A stretch of DNA of 36,000 nucleotides, taken from NCBI GenBank assembly GCA_943327275.2, contig CALPWM020000002.1:1-36000 (forward strand), written 5' to 3'. Positions 1 through 9,393 of this stretch are shown piece by piece. The position numbers and the translations under genes were made by a program. This DNA is from Chitinophaga pinensis (GTDB taxonomy: Bacteria > Bacteroidota > Bacteroidia > Chitinophagales > Chitinophagaceae). Position 1 is the stretch's first letter, and every line of letters begins with the position of its first letter. Below the pieces are notes generated by a model. That model searched no databases and was not told the DNA's origin. It saw only the letters and a list, made by a program, of their open reading frames with translations.

Positions 1-538
1 CCTGATCTGCATTGACAATGATGTTTTGCTTAAAAGCAAGATCATCCACAACAGCATTCGTGTCTCTGCGCAGGTATCCATCATCATCAATGCTGCCAAT
101 CAATTGCTCAGCAATTTTTTCTTCGAGTGCATCAAGGTTCAACAGCCCCAGCTGTTCTGAAAGCATTTCGTGCAAGCCGGAAGAAACAGGATGAGGGATG
201 GATCCACTGCCTTCCAACTCAGGCACATGATCATCCTTGAGCTTGTACTCCGCAATATCGTCATCATCCCCATAATCTTCATACTGGATGGGATCCTCTA
301 TTTCATCTGTTGGCTCATCCTCCCCTTCGGGCAGGTCAAGGTCCAGCTCATCTGAAGCTTCATCATCGGAGTCTCCAGTCTTTTCTTCACCTATTTCCAG
401 TGCAGGATTTTCCTCTATTTCTTCCTTCAGCCGCTCTTCCAACAAAGCTGTAGGCACCTGCAACAGCTTCATCAGCTGGATTTGCTGCGGAGAAAGTTTT
501 TGCTGGAGTTTTTGTTGGAGTCCCTGGTACAATGCCAT
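1..538 (-). CDS. rpoN: RNA polymerase sigma-54 factor, 3' end truncated by window edge
   Basis: Reverse-strand translation from CAT at 536-538 gives MALYQGLQQKLQQKLSPQQIQLMKLLQVPTALLEERLKEEIEENPALE followed by an acidic region, typical of the sigma-54 N-terminal region I. The frame stays open to position 1. It is absent from the ORF track because it runs off the edge. Confidence 0.93.
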   Translation of the reverse strand, partial: MALYQGLQQKLQQKLSPQQIQLMKLLQVPTALLEERLKEEIEENPALEIGEEKTGDSDDEASDELDLDLPEGEDEPTDEIEDPIQYEDYGDDDDIAEYKLKDDHVPELEGSGSIPHPVSSGLHEMLSEQLGLLNLDALEEKIAEQLIGSIDDDGYLRRDTNAVVDDLAFKQNIIVNADQ

Positions 539-598
539 TGCTAAAACTTCCCTGGTTGAATGGGAATTGAGCTGTAAATTTACGAACAAAACGCACCA

Positions 599-868
599 TT
601 GAGAACACTGGTCATCCTCATATTTATTTTAACAGGGAAAACCTGTTTTGCACAGGACAGCAGCCTGGTAAAAAAGCCGTTTTATTTCTTGTCCGGACAG
701 ATGAACATGCCTGCGAAAAAGAACAATGCACCCGTCAAGCCCAACCATGCCAATCAACAACAAGGATTTGTTTGCAAACAGGAATGGAAACTGGAAAAGA
801 AAACAGGCGTTCCTATGCGTTTCAGGCTGGGTTCACTGGACTATGTAAACAAAATGGAAGGCAAGTAA
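599..868 (+). CDS. small secreted hypothetical protein (signal peptide, TTG start)
   Basis: 89 aa ORF with N-terminal hydrophobic signal ([19 protein letters not shown]). It fills the gap between rpoN and the MarR gene. Confidence 0.6.
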   Translation: MRTLVILIFILTGKTCFAQDSSLVKKPFYFLSGQMNMPAKKNNAPVKPNHANQQQGFVCKQEWKLEKKTGVPMRFRLGSLDYVNKMEGK

Positions 869-874
869 CATCAG

Positions 875-1336
875 CTATTCACCTGCTGAGTCCCTCATCT
901 TATCCAATAACCCATTCAAGGTTTTCATCTCTTCTTGGTTGAGGTTTGCAATGATGGCTGTCATTTCTTTTTCCTTCTGATCAATTTTTGCCAATACTTT
1001 TTTTCCTTCCTCTGTGATGCTGATGTCCACAAGGCGCTTGTCGGAGGGGCAGATTTTTTTATCTACCAATCCTTTCAGGACAAGCCTATCCACTATTCTG
1101 CTGGTATCACTCATCTTGTCCAGCATGCGTTCACGGATGGTCAATGTGGAAAGTGGTTTTGGATGGCTGCCACGCAAGATCCTGAGGATATTGAATTGTT
1201 GCAGGGTAATGTCTTCAGCAGAAAGAAAATCCCTGATTTTTTCCGTGAGCCAGTTATTGGTAAAAACCAGGTTGATGATCAGCTTCTGGTTTTCACTGGT
1301 GAAGTGTTGTTGCTTGATGTCTTTTTCTAGTCCCAT
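875..1336 (-). CDS. MarR family transcriptional regulator
   Basis: 153 aa with a winged-helix pattern: LTLQQFNILRIL..., MSDTSRIVDRLVLKGLVDKKICPSDKRLVDISITEEGKKVL. Confidence 0.9.
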   Translation of the reverse strand: MGLEKDIKQQHFTSENQKLIINLVFTNNWLTEKIRDFLSAEDITLQQFNILRILRGSHPKPLSTLTIRERMLDKMSDTSRIVDRLVLKGLVDKKICPSDKRLVDISITEEGKKVLAKIDQKEKEMTAIIANLNQEEMKTLNGLLDKMRDSAGE

Positions 1337-1350
1337 GTTATCAAATTAGG

Positions 1351-2373
1351 TCAAATTGGATTGTTTGATTGATCAACAAACTCATGGGAATAGATCTTCA
1401 CCAGGATGATGGCATAGCTGAAAATAAGTGGGCCAAAAATAAACCCCATGAAACCAAACAACTGAAGCCCAACAATAACACCAAATACAGTAATCAGGGG
1501 ATGCACGTTTCCAATCTTTTTCATCAGGGTCACCCTGGCCAGATAATCCACATTTCCAGTGATCACCAGGCTGTAAATCATCAAGCCCGTGGCCTGGCCT
1601 CCCAATCCTTTGGCGTAAAGGAATACAACCAGTGGAACCCAGATCATCATGGTGCCAACAATCGGGAAAAAAGCAAAAATCCCTGTGAGAAAGCCCCACA
1701 TTAAGGCATCTTCCATGCCAAACAAAAGATAACCCCCCCATGCAAAAATTCCCTGGATCAATGAAATGAGTGGTATGCCAATGGCATTTGCCTTGACCAT
1801 GTGTTTGGTTTCATGGGCCAGTGCAATCACACTTTCAAGATGAAGTGGAATGAATTTTCTGATGGAATCCTCCATCTGCCGTCCTCCCGTAAACATGAAA
1901 TACATCACAAATAGCATGACCAGCATGTTGCTAAGAATCATGGCAGAACTGTTCAGGAAAGTTGGAATGAAATTGGCAAGGTTGGATTGAAAGGCAGCAA
2001 GGTTTTTGGGAGATAAAATTTCTTGCCCAGTGATGGACTTGATCTTGTCTGAAAGGGCCTGAACACCTACCAGCAACTCATCTGCATGAAGGAAGAGGGA
2101 ACTTATTTTGGGTGTTACCAACAAGATCGCATAATAAAGAGGCGCAGCTATGAGTATAAGAAAAACAACAATGATGAGGAGGGCTGTCAGGCCAGGCTTC
2201 CATCCCCTGTGCTCAGTCAGCCTGAAGTAACGCTCTCTGCCGAGGATATAGAAAGTAAGTGCTCCCATCAATCCGGGGAGAAATACATACAGCTCTCGAA
2301 TGATCAAAAAGGTCAGAAAGGCAATCACCAAAAGCAATACAACCTGTCTGATCCTGTTGTTGAACTGGGTCAT
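1351..2373 (-). CDS. AI-2E family transporter (PerM-like membrane protein)
   Basis: 340 aa multi-TM protein with the family-typical GxxxFFPIVGTMMIWVPLVVFLY and GLQLFGFMGFIFGPLIFSY motifs. Confidence 0.88.
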   Translation of the reverse strand: MTQFNNRIRQVVLLLVIAFLTFLIIRELYVFLPGLMGALTFYILGRERYFRLTEHRGWKPGLTALLIIVVFLILIAAPLYYAILLVTPKISSLFLHADELLVGVQALSDKIKSITGQEILSPKNLAAFQSNLANFIPTFLNSSAMILSNMLVMLFVMYFMFTGGRQMEDSIRKFIPLHLESVIALAHETKHMVKANAIGIPLISLIQGIFAWGGYLLFGMEDALMWGFLTGIFAFFPIVGTMMIWVPLVVFLYAKGLGGQATGLMIYSLVITGNVDYLARVTLMKKIGNVHPLITVFGVIVGLQLFGFMGFIFGPLIFSYAIILVKIYSHEFVDQSNNPI

Positions 2374-2390
2374 GAATTTTATTTGTGGTT

Positions 2391-3476
2391 TCAGCTCCAG
2401 ACTTTCAGTCCTTCACTGCAATTTGAACAAATATCAATATTTTTTCTGCCCCGCATCAATTCTGCCCTGAACTGATTGTATTTTTTACTTTCCCATATTT
2501 CTTTCATCCCGTTTGTCGTCATTTCTCCAATGATGTGCTGGGCATCTTTATCAAAGCAACAAGGCACTACCTTTCCATCCCAGGTGATCACGTTGCTATG
2601 CCACATCTTCCAACAATGGTTGGGCATTTTGTTCTTAGGAACAGTATGGCCAGCTGCATCCTTTCTATACCGGCTGAACTGGTCTGTTGATGGAATCAGC
2701 TGATTGGGATCATTTTGATAGTCGTAGATCTGGGCAGTCTTGAACCAAACATCGTCTAACCCCATTTCCTTGGTCAACTGCCTTACCGCTTCTACCTGGT
2801 GTTCGTTGGGCCGGACCACCAAGAATTGAAATACCACCATGGGCGTTTTGCTGTTCAAGGCTTTTCTCCATTTGATGATGTTCCTGGCACCCGCAAGGAC
2901 CTTGTCCATCTGGCCATTTCTCCTGTACTGTTCATAGGTTTCCTGGGTTGTGCCATCCAGGGAAATGATCAGTCTGTCCAAGCCACTTTCAATGGTTTTC
3001 CTGGCATTTTCATCGGTGAGAAAATGTGCATTCGTGGAGGTTGCTGTATAAATATTTTTCGAAGAAGCATAGCGCACCATGTCCAGAAAACCTTTGTGCA
3101 AAAATGGTTCTCCCTGGAAATAAAAACTGAGGTAAAAAAGCTCCTTGTGCATGGCATCAATGGTTTGCCTGAAGAAATCCATCTTGATGGTGCCCGTTGG
3201 CCTTGTGAAAGATTTGAGACCACTGGGGCACTCAGGGCAACCAAGGTTACAGGCAGTGGTGGGCTCAACGGAAATGGAAAGTGGTAATCCCAACATGAAG
3301 GGCCGGCCGATGGACTTGCTCAACTGGTAGGAACCCAAAACTTTGAGTGCATTCCAGCACTTTCGAAGGGTACATTTAGACAAAAAGTTAAAAAAATCGT
3401 TTTTATTGTGCCTGGGCATGGGTTGTAAAAATAAATGAAAGTCTTGTTCGTTATGTAGTTTTGTAAAGCAGTTCAA
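2391..3476 (-). CDS. radical SAM protein with SPASM-like C-terminus
   Basis: CX3CX2C motif in TTACNLGCPECPSG, plus C-terminal cysteines VVPCCFDKDAQHIIGEM and ICSNCSEG typical of SPASM. The start may be an internal Met (around 3419). Confidence 0.88.
   Translation of the reverse strand: MNCFTKLHNEQDFHLFLQPMPRHNKNDFFNFLSKCTLRKCWNALKVLGSYQLSKSIGRPFMLGLPLSISVEPTTACNLGCPECPSGLKSFTRPTGTIKMDFFRQTIDAMHKELFYLSFYFQGEPFLHKGFLDMVRYASSKNIYTATSTNAHFLTDENARKTIESGLDRLIISLDGTTQETYEQYRRNGQMDKVLAGARNIIKWRKALNSKTPMVVFQFLVVRPNEHQVEAVRQLTKEMGLDDVWFKTAQIYDYQNDPNQLIPSTDQFSRYRKDAAGHTVPKNKMPNHCWKMWHSNVITWDGKVVPCCFDKDAQHIIGEMTTNGMKEIWESKKYNQFRAELMRGRKNIDICSNCSEGLKVWS
3456..3463 (+). promoter_or_regulatory. candidate Bacteroidota -7 box (TAGTTTTG) upstream of the M1 peptidase
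   Basis: Exact match to TAnnTTTG, 52 nt upstream of the ATG at 3515. I saw no convincing -33 TTTG at the right spacing. Confidence 0.3.
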
Positions 3477-3514
3477 TAATAAATAAGGCTCCGCCTTGTT
3501 TCAACAACAATTTC

Positions 3515-5479
3515 ATGCAATTCAAACTCCTTTTGACTCATGTGTTCCTTTTCAGTTCATTTGCCAGCTTAAGCCAAGTAAAAGATGCACTCAGGGAGAA
3601 CCAGGAAATTGCAACCATGGAGGCAAAAGCAGCCGGACTGAGACAAGAGACTATGCTGTCTTCAGGAAATTTTTCAAAAGGATCCGCCAATTTTGACATC
3701 AACTACCTCGATTGCAAATGGAATGTGGACCCTGGAGTACGCTATATCCGGGGAAGCGTCAAAACAGGATTCACCATCACAGCACGGACCAACATCATCA
3801 CTTTTGATCTGGCAGATGAGCTGAAGGTGGATAGCATTCGGTTCAGGAATGGTAAAATCAGCCACTACAGACCGTTTGATAATTCTGTCATTGTCAACCT
3901 TGGTGTTTTTCTGGACAAAGGAAATAAGGATGTCGTTGAAATTTTTTACGGCGGTATACCCCCGGTTACAGCTCCCATCAGTACGTTCACAACCAGTGCA
4001 CATGCAGGGGTTCCGGTAATGTGGACACTCAGTGAGCCCTATGGAGGCAGGGACTGGTGGCCCTGCAAAAACGGGCTGAATGACAAGGCGGACTCACTGG
4101 ATATTGCCATCACAACACCCGATAAATATACGTCCTCCAGCAATGGTATGCTACAATCCGATGTAGTTGGAGGTGGATTCAGGACCACCCGCTGGAAACA
4201 CAGGTATCCTATTGCTACCTACCTTGTTGCATTTGCAGCCACCAACTATGAGGTCATCCAGGATCAGGTAAAATTGGGCAATACAACCATGCCCATCATG
4301 GAGCATGCTTACCCAGAGAGGGCAACTGATTTTCTGAACGCTGCATCCATCACCAAGAGAACACTGCAGTTGTTGCACAATACCTTCACCCCCTATCCTT
4401 TTATCAAGGAAAGGTATGGCCATACCCAGTTTGGTTTTGGCGGAGGCATAGAGCACCAGACCAATTCATTCATGGGGAACATGTCTGAAACGCTGATTGT
4501 ACATGAGGCGGCGCACCAATGGTTTGGCAACAAAATCACATGCGGATCATGGAGAGATATTTGGCTCAATGAGGGCTATGCCATTTTTTGCACCAACCTC
4601 AACATTGAAAAGAACTATCCGGAAGCGACCCTGCTCAACACTTATAGAAGCCAGATCAACTTTATCGCTTCAAGGCCCAACGGATCAGTGTATGTTGATG
4701 ATACAACCAGCGTATCCAGAATCTTTGATTCAAGGCTTAGCTACAACAAGGGCGGATGGGTATTGCAAATGCTGCGCTGGAAACTGGGCGACTCTGCTTT
4801 TTTCCGTGCAACCAGAAATTACCTGAACGATCCTGCACTTTCATATGGTTATGCAAGGACCACAGACCTGAAAAAACATTTTGAAAAAACTGCGGGAACA
4901 GATCTCACAGAATTCTTCAATGATTGGGTATATGGACAGGGTTTCCCCAGCTACAAACTACAATGGGCAAGTGGTGGAGGATCATGGATTCAAACCACAC
5001 TGAGCCAGACCACATCAGATACTTCGGTAAAGTTTTTTGAGATGCCTGTTCCTGTGAGGTTTAAAAATAGGTTTTATGATACCACTGTCGTGTTGAACCA
5101 TACCAAAAACGGACAGGTCGATTTTTTCAAGATCGGTTTTGTGCCCGACTCAGTATTCATCGACCCCAAATTCAAAATTGTTTCTGCCAACAATACCGTC
5201 ACCAGGGCTGATATTTTTCCTGGGTCAGGAAATGTCGTGGTGTTTCCCAATCCTGTTCAGGATGAGTTCAGTGTTTTGCTGAAAGACATGTCAGAGGGCG
5301 TCTTGCACTTATCGCTGTACAACACCTCAGGACAATTGGTTTGGAGACAAAGGTTTGGAAATTTCAGCGGTTCGGACCTCTTTACTATACCTTCTTCCAA
5401 CCTGGCTTCGGGCAACTACTTGCTGAGGGTCAATAAAGATGAAGATCCTGAGATCGTCAGAAAAATTATCAAACAATGA
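3515..5479 (+). CDS. M1 family metallopeptidase with T9SS C-terminal sorting domain
   Basis: HExxH-x18-E signature VHEAAHQWFGNKITCGSWRDIWLNEGYA. C-terminal VVFPNPVQDEFSVLL...LASGNYLLRV...KIIKQ fits a type A T9SS tail. Confidence 0.93.
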   Translation: MQFKLLLTHVFLFSSFASLSQVKDALRENQEIATMEAKAAGLRQETMLSSGNFSKGSANFDINYLDCKWNVDPGVRYIRGSVKTGFTITARTNIITFDLADELKVDSIRFRNGKISHYRPFDNSVIVNLGVFLDKGNKDVVEIFYGGIPPVTAPISTFTTSAHAGVPVMWTLSEPYGGRDWWPCKNGLNDKADSLDIAITTPDKYTSSSNGMLQSDVVGGGFRTTRWKHRYPIATYLVAFAATNYEVIQDQVKLGNTTMPIMEHAYPERATDFLNAASITKRTLQLLHNTFTPYPFIKERYGHTQFGFGGGIEHQTNSFMGNMSETLIVHEAAHQWFGNKITCGSWRDIWLNEGYAIFCTNLNIEKNYPEATLLNTYRSQINFIASRPNGSVYVDDTTSVSRIFDSRLSYNKGGWVLQMLRWKLGDSAFFRATRNYLNDPALSYGYARTTDLKKHFEKTAGTDLTEFFNDWVYGQGFPSYKLQWASGGGSWIQTTLSQTTSDTSVKFFEMPVPVRFKNRFYDTTVVLNHTKNGQVDFFKIGFVPDSVFIDPKFKIVSANNTVTRADIFPGSGNVVVFPNPVQDEFSVLLKDMSEGVLHLSLYNTSGQLVWRQRFGNFSGSDLFTIPSSNLASGNYLLRVNKDEDPEIVRKIIKQ

Positions 5480-5481
5480 TG

Positions 5482-5700
5482 CTATAGGTGTTCTTTCCAC
5501 CAACGCTTGAATAACCTGAAGAGAAGGAAAATACTTCCAACCAACCAGCAATAAAAAAGAATGGTTCCTATTCGGTGATTGCCATCGAAAAAAGCCAGTT
5601 CAAATTTTAATCCTGCAACAGCGTTGATCATCAGCCAAACAAGGGCCGAGGTCAAAGACCATACAATGCGTTGCATAAAAGCACTAACTACAGGATCCAT
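5482..5700 (-). CDS. small hypothetical membrane protein
   Basis: 72 aa, two predicted hydrophobic segments, convergent with the M1 gene (stops 2 nt apart). Confidence 0.6.
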   Translation of the reverse strand: MDPVVSAFMQRIVWSLTSALVWLMINAVAGLKFELAFFDGNHRIGTILFYCWLVGSIFLLFRLFKRWWKEHL

Positions 5701-5701
5701 T

Positions 5702-5756
5702 TTTTTAAAACAAAAAAAGCCGGATTTGGTTCAAGGATAACCCCTCCAAATCCGGC
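5702..5756 (-). terminator. Rho-independent terminator downstream of the prohibitin-like gene
   Basis: 11-bp perfect inverted repeat GCCGGATTTGG (5719-5729) / CCAAATCCGGC (5746-5756). On the minus strand it is followed by TTTTTTTGTTTTAAAAAA. Confidence 0.85.
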
Positions 5757-5773
5757 ACATGATGCATGATTGC

Positions 5774-6679
5774 TTATTTTGCGTCCAGTATCAATGGAGT
5801 TCCCCCTTTGGAAGGCATTACAATGACCTTTGCATTCGGAGACTTGGCAAGCTCTTTCATTGCCTGAATCTGCTCATACTGCAACTGCCTATCACTCAGG
5901 CTCTCATTGATGATGCGCTGATAATCTGAAATACCTTGCGCCTCAACCCTTTTCCGTTCAGCTTCCTGCTTTTCCTTTTGAAGCACAAACTGCATTTTTT
6001 GGGCCTCCTGTTCTGCATTGATTTTCTGTTCAATGGTTGATTTTACTGAAGCAGGGAGGGTTATGTTTCTTACCAACAGGTTCTCAAGGATCAAGCCACG
6101 CTGCTTGAAATCAATCTCAATGGTCTTGAAAATCCTTCCTTGAAATTCATCTCTTTTGGTTGAGTAAAGCGCTACTGCATCATAGTAAACTGAATTGTCC
6201 CTGATCCTGGTTCGGGTGATGGGACGAACGATTTTATCTTCAAAATTGACACCGATTTCACTCAACAATTTGGGCGCCTCAGTTGGGTTAACACGGTAGA
6301 GTACTGAAAGGTCGATGGTGACTTCAAGGCCATCCGCTGTCAGTACCTTGATGGCATCATCACCGGCCTTGGTACCTTCATCGTGGATGCCGCTCATGGT
6401 ATAATTCTGTGTGCGTGTGTCAATATTGGTGACGTCCATCATTGGATTGATGACACTCAGGCCACTTCCCATGGTTTCCTTTTGCACCTTGCCAAAAAGT
6501 GTTTTAACACCAACAAACCCTGCATCTACCTGACGGACGCTTGCACTGAGTATGCCAAGCAATGCTACAACAATACCCAATCCTTTGATCCGGCCGGCGA
6601 ATGGAGTGATTTTGGTTTCAGAACGCATGGCAGAAGAGCCAATGACAAATAATACAATGCCGAGAATAATGAGGAACAT
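5774..6679 (-). CDS. prohibitin family protein (SPFH/Band 7 domain)
   Basis: N-terminal TM segments, then QVDAGFVGVKTLFGKVQKETMGSGLSVINPMMDVTNIDTRTQNY, and a charged coiled-coil C-terminus with EQKINAEQEAQKMQFVLQKEKQEAERKRVEAQGI. Confidence 0.93.
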   Translation of the reverse strand: MFLIILGIVLFVIGSSAMRSETKITPFAGRIKGLGIVVALLGILSASVRQVDAGFVGVKTLFGKVQKETMGSGLSVINPMMDVTNIDTRTQNYTMSGIHDEGTKAGDDAIKVLTADGLEVTIDLSVLYRVNPTEAPKLLSEIGVNFEDKIVRPITRTRIRDNSVYYDAVALYSTKRDEFQGRIFKTIEIDFKQRGLILENLLVRNITLPASVKSTIEQKINAEQEAQKMQFVLQKEKQEAERKRVEAQGISDYQRIINESLSDRQLQYEQIQAMKELAKSPNAKVIVMPSKGGTPLILDAK

Positions 6680-6724
6680 AAAAATGATTTTATAGTAGAT
6701 GCAAAAAAGAAGGAAAGGTTGCTT

Positions 6725-7141
6725 TTAACTGCTATGGTCTGCAATAATGACCCAGCCACCGCTTTGCTTCTCAAAGGTAAGGGTATAATGTCCGCCCACG
6801 TCACCGGCAGTCCGCTTGAGCGACCACTTACCGACAACAAGGTAATGTTTTCGGCCTAATTTCTTGAGGTGAAGAATCTCAAAACTGAGTTTTCCCATTT
6901 TATCTGCACCAGCATAACTTTTTTGGTAGTTTTTCAGCGTGGCGGCATAGCCATAAGTGATGCCGGATTTCCCTATGAACATGAGTGAATCGGTATGCAA
7001 ATAACCTACCATGAATTTTTCCAAATCACCTTCGTTCCAAGCTGCGGTCTGATTGCTGAGTATTGATAAGATTGCCTTCTCATCTTTTGACTGAGAAAAT
7101 GCAAATATGGGAACAAACAAAATGACCAGGAAAAACTTCAT
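6725..7141 (-). CDS. nuclear transport factor 2 / DUF4440-like secreted protein
   Basis: Signal peptide, then DEKAILSILSNQTAAWNEGDLEKFMVGY...SLMFIGKSGITYG...YTLTFEKQSGGWVIIADHSS, typical of SnoaL/NTF2-like folds. Confidence 0.82.
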   Translation of the reverse strand: MKFFLVILFVPIFAFSQSKDEKAILSILSNQTAAWNEGDLEKFMVGYLHTDSLMFIGKSGITYGYAATLKNYQKSYAGADKMGKLSFEILHLKKLGRKHYLVVGKWSLKRTAGDVGGHYTLTFEKQSGGWVIIADHSS

Positions 7142-7152
7142 CGGATGGTTTT

Positions 7153-7719
7153 TTATGCCCAGGCTTTGTCACCTTTCTTGTAAGGAACACAGCCCTCATA
7201 TTTACCAGGAATAGCCACATAACGAAGCGCTTGGGTGGCCCCTATCTCGGAGCTGAAATACCCCAGAAGGGTAAGCTGTTTCATCATACCAAAATAATGA
7301 TTGGGATCATCCTCTTTTTTTATGTCGTTGTATGCTTTCAACTCCTTGTTCACTTGGTTGAGCAAGGATGTCCTTTGTGCTGGAGTTATGTTCATGAAAC
7401 CTTTACCATACATATGGTTGGCAGCATTGTCAATTTCCGTGATGCCAGAAGCAAAGATTTTCTGGTCCTTTTCCTTGTAACAATCAGTCACCATGGTGTT
7501 CATGAAAGATCCTACCAATGCTGCTTTCGCTCCGGGTGTATTGGTGGTAGGAATAATGGTTTCTGCAACTTCATCCAGAAAGGCAATCTGGTCTTGAGAC
7601 AAGGAGAAACCTGCAGCTTTTTCCGAAGGGTTTTTACACCCCTGCAAAAATGCCGCTCCTCCTATGACTGTACCCCCCAGGATGAGGGCTACCCTTTCAA
7701 GTGCATCACGTCTGTTCAT
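7153..7719 (-). CDS. gluconate 2-dehydrogenase subunit 3 family protein
   Basis: Twin-arginine start MNRRDALERVALILGGTVIGGAAFLQGC, then SLSQDQIAFLDEVAETIIPTTNTPGAKAALVGSFMNTMV, which is typical of the family. Confidence 0.88.
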   Translation of the reverse strand: MNRRDALERVALILGGTVIGGAAFLQGCKNPSEKAAGFSLSQDQIAFLDEVAETIIPTTNTPGAKAALVGSFMNTMVTDCYKEKDQKIFASGITEIDNAANHMYGKGFMNITPAQRTSLLNQVNKELKAYNDIKKEDDPNHYFGMMKQLTLLGYFSSEIGATQALRYVAIPGKYEGCVPYKKGDKAWA

Positions 7720-7787
7720 AAACTGAGTTTAGTTACTAAAAATACAAAAGAATAGCCAAAAAAAACAAATGGCGTAACTTGCACCCA

Positions 7788-9308
7788 ATGGCATTAATAG
7801 ACATCAGACTGCCTAAATCGATTGCCAAGGCCCTGAGGCTTACTACCAACTCACCCGGAAGACAACAAAAACGGGTGCTGAAGTCCCTTTTGAAAAAAGC
7901 CAGGCAAACACAGTTTGGCAATCACTACCAATTCAGTGAAATCCTCGATAGCAAGACGCCCCATGATGATTTTAGAAAGATCGTTCCTGCTTTTGACTAC
8001 AGCACACTCTACAGCGAATGGTGGAACCAAACCCTGAAGGGAATTCCAGACGTATGCTGGCCAGGAAAAATAAAATATTTCGCACTAAGTTCAGGTACTT
8101 CAGAGGCAGCCAGCAAATACATTCCCATCACAAAGGAGCTGATGAAGGGCAACAAGATCACCATGATCAAGCAGCTCCTCTCTTTGAGAAATTACGATAA
8201 CATCTCATGGAAATCTGTAGGCAAGGGATACCTGATGTTGGGTGGCAGCACTGACCTGCAGAAAGGACCAGGCTATTTTGCTGGAGACCTCAGTGGCATC
8301 ACCGCAAAAAAAGCACCGCTCTGGTTTTCTCCCTTTTACAAGCCTGGAAAAAAAATAGCCAAAACAAAGGACTGGAACAGCAAACTGGAAGCCATTGTGG
8401 AAGAAGCACCCAACTGGGACATTGGATTTGTGGTGGGAGTCCCTGCTTGGATCCAGATGTGCATGGAAATGATCATTGAGCGTTACAAATTAAAAAACAT
8501 CCATGAAATTTGGCCAAACCTCACCTTGTTTTGTCATGGTGGCGTGGCTTTTGAGCCCTATAAAAAAGGGTTTGAACGCTTGTTGGGAAAGCCAATTACT
8601 TACATTGAAACCTATCTGGCTTCAGAAGGATTCATCGCCTATCAAGATCGGGAGAATCCGGATGGCATGAAACTGGTGTTGAATGAACATATCTTTTTTG
8701 AATTCATCCCCTTTGATGACGAACATTTTGACACAGACGGCAATATCACCGACGCATCCAAAACCATCCTTATCGAGGATGTTGAGGAACAAATTGACTA
8801 CGCCATCCTGATCAGCACAGCGGCAGGTGCCTGGAGATACCTGATTGGAGATACCATCCGGTTTGTGAACAAAGAAAGATCTGAAATCATCATTACCGGA
8901 AGAACAAAACATTTTCTCAGCCTCGTGGGTGAACACCTGAGTGTAGACAACATGAACCGGGCTGTTCAGGTGGCCAGTGAGAAATTGAATGCGTCCATTA
9001 CAGAATTTACCGTTGCCGGTGTTCCCATGAATGGCTTCTTTGGACACCACTGGTATATTGGCACTGATGATCCCATTGATTTGACTGATTTGAGAAACAT
9101 CATTGATGAAACCTTGAAAGAGTTGAACGATGATTATGCGGTAGAAAGAAAAAGCGCCCTGAAGGATGTTGTTGTTGAAATATTACCTGAAAATGTCTTC
9201 ATGGCATTCATGGAAAGCAAGGGGAAGATGGGAGGGCAACACAAGTTTCCAAGGGTGTTGAAAGGAAATGCACTGGATGAATGGAAGGGATTCCTTGCCA
9301 AAAGATAA
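7788..9308 (+). CDS. GH3 auxin-responsive promoter family protein (acyl-adenylating enzyme-like)
   Basis: About 506 aa with FRKIVPAFDYSTLYSEWW, KYFALSSGTSEAASKYIPIT (adenylation P-loop-like), WRYLIGDTIRF and IIITGRTKHFLSLVGEHLSVDNM. The start could be 7779 or 7788. Confidence 0.9.
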   Translation: MALIDIRLPKSIAKALRLTTNSPGRQQKRVLKSLLKKARQTQFGNHYQFSEILDSKTPHDDFRKIVPAFDYSTLYSEWWNQTLKGIPDVCWPGKIKYFALSSGTSEAASKYIPITKELMKGNKITMIKQLLSLRNYDNISWKSVGKGYLMLGGSTDLQKGPGYFAGDLSGITAKKAPLWFSPFYKPGKKIAKTKDWNSKLEAIVEEAPNWDIGFVVGVPAWIQMCMEMIIERYKLKNIHEIWPNLTLFCHGGVAFEPYKKGFERLLGKPITYIETYLASEGFIAYQDRENPDGMKLVLNEHIFFEFIPFDDEHFDTDGNITDASKTILIEDVEEQIDYAILISTAAGAWRYLIGDTIRFVNKERSEIIITGRTKHFLSLVGEHLSVDNMNRAVQVASEKLNASITEFTVAGVPMNGFFGHHWYIGTDDPIDLTDLRNIIDETLKELNDDYAVERKSALKDVVVEILPENVFMAFMESKGKMGGQHKFPRVLKGNALDEWKGFLAKR

Positions 9309-9393
9309 CCCCTTAAAAACCAAAGCCAATTCTATGCTGATTGTTCAGTAATTTCAACCTTTTGAATCCTTAAAATCACGCAGTTTTTCCACC

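Noticed and set aside
3485-3497. AAGGC/GCCTT mini-hairpin between divergent genes
   Set aside because: Stem of 5 bp; too short to separate from chance.
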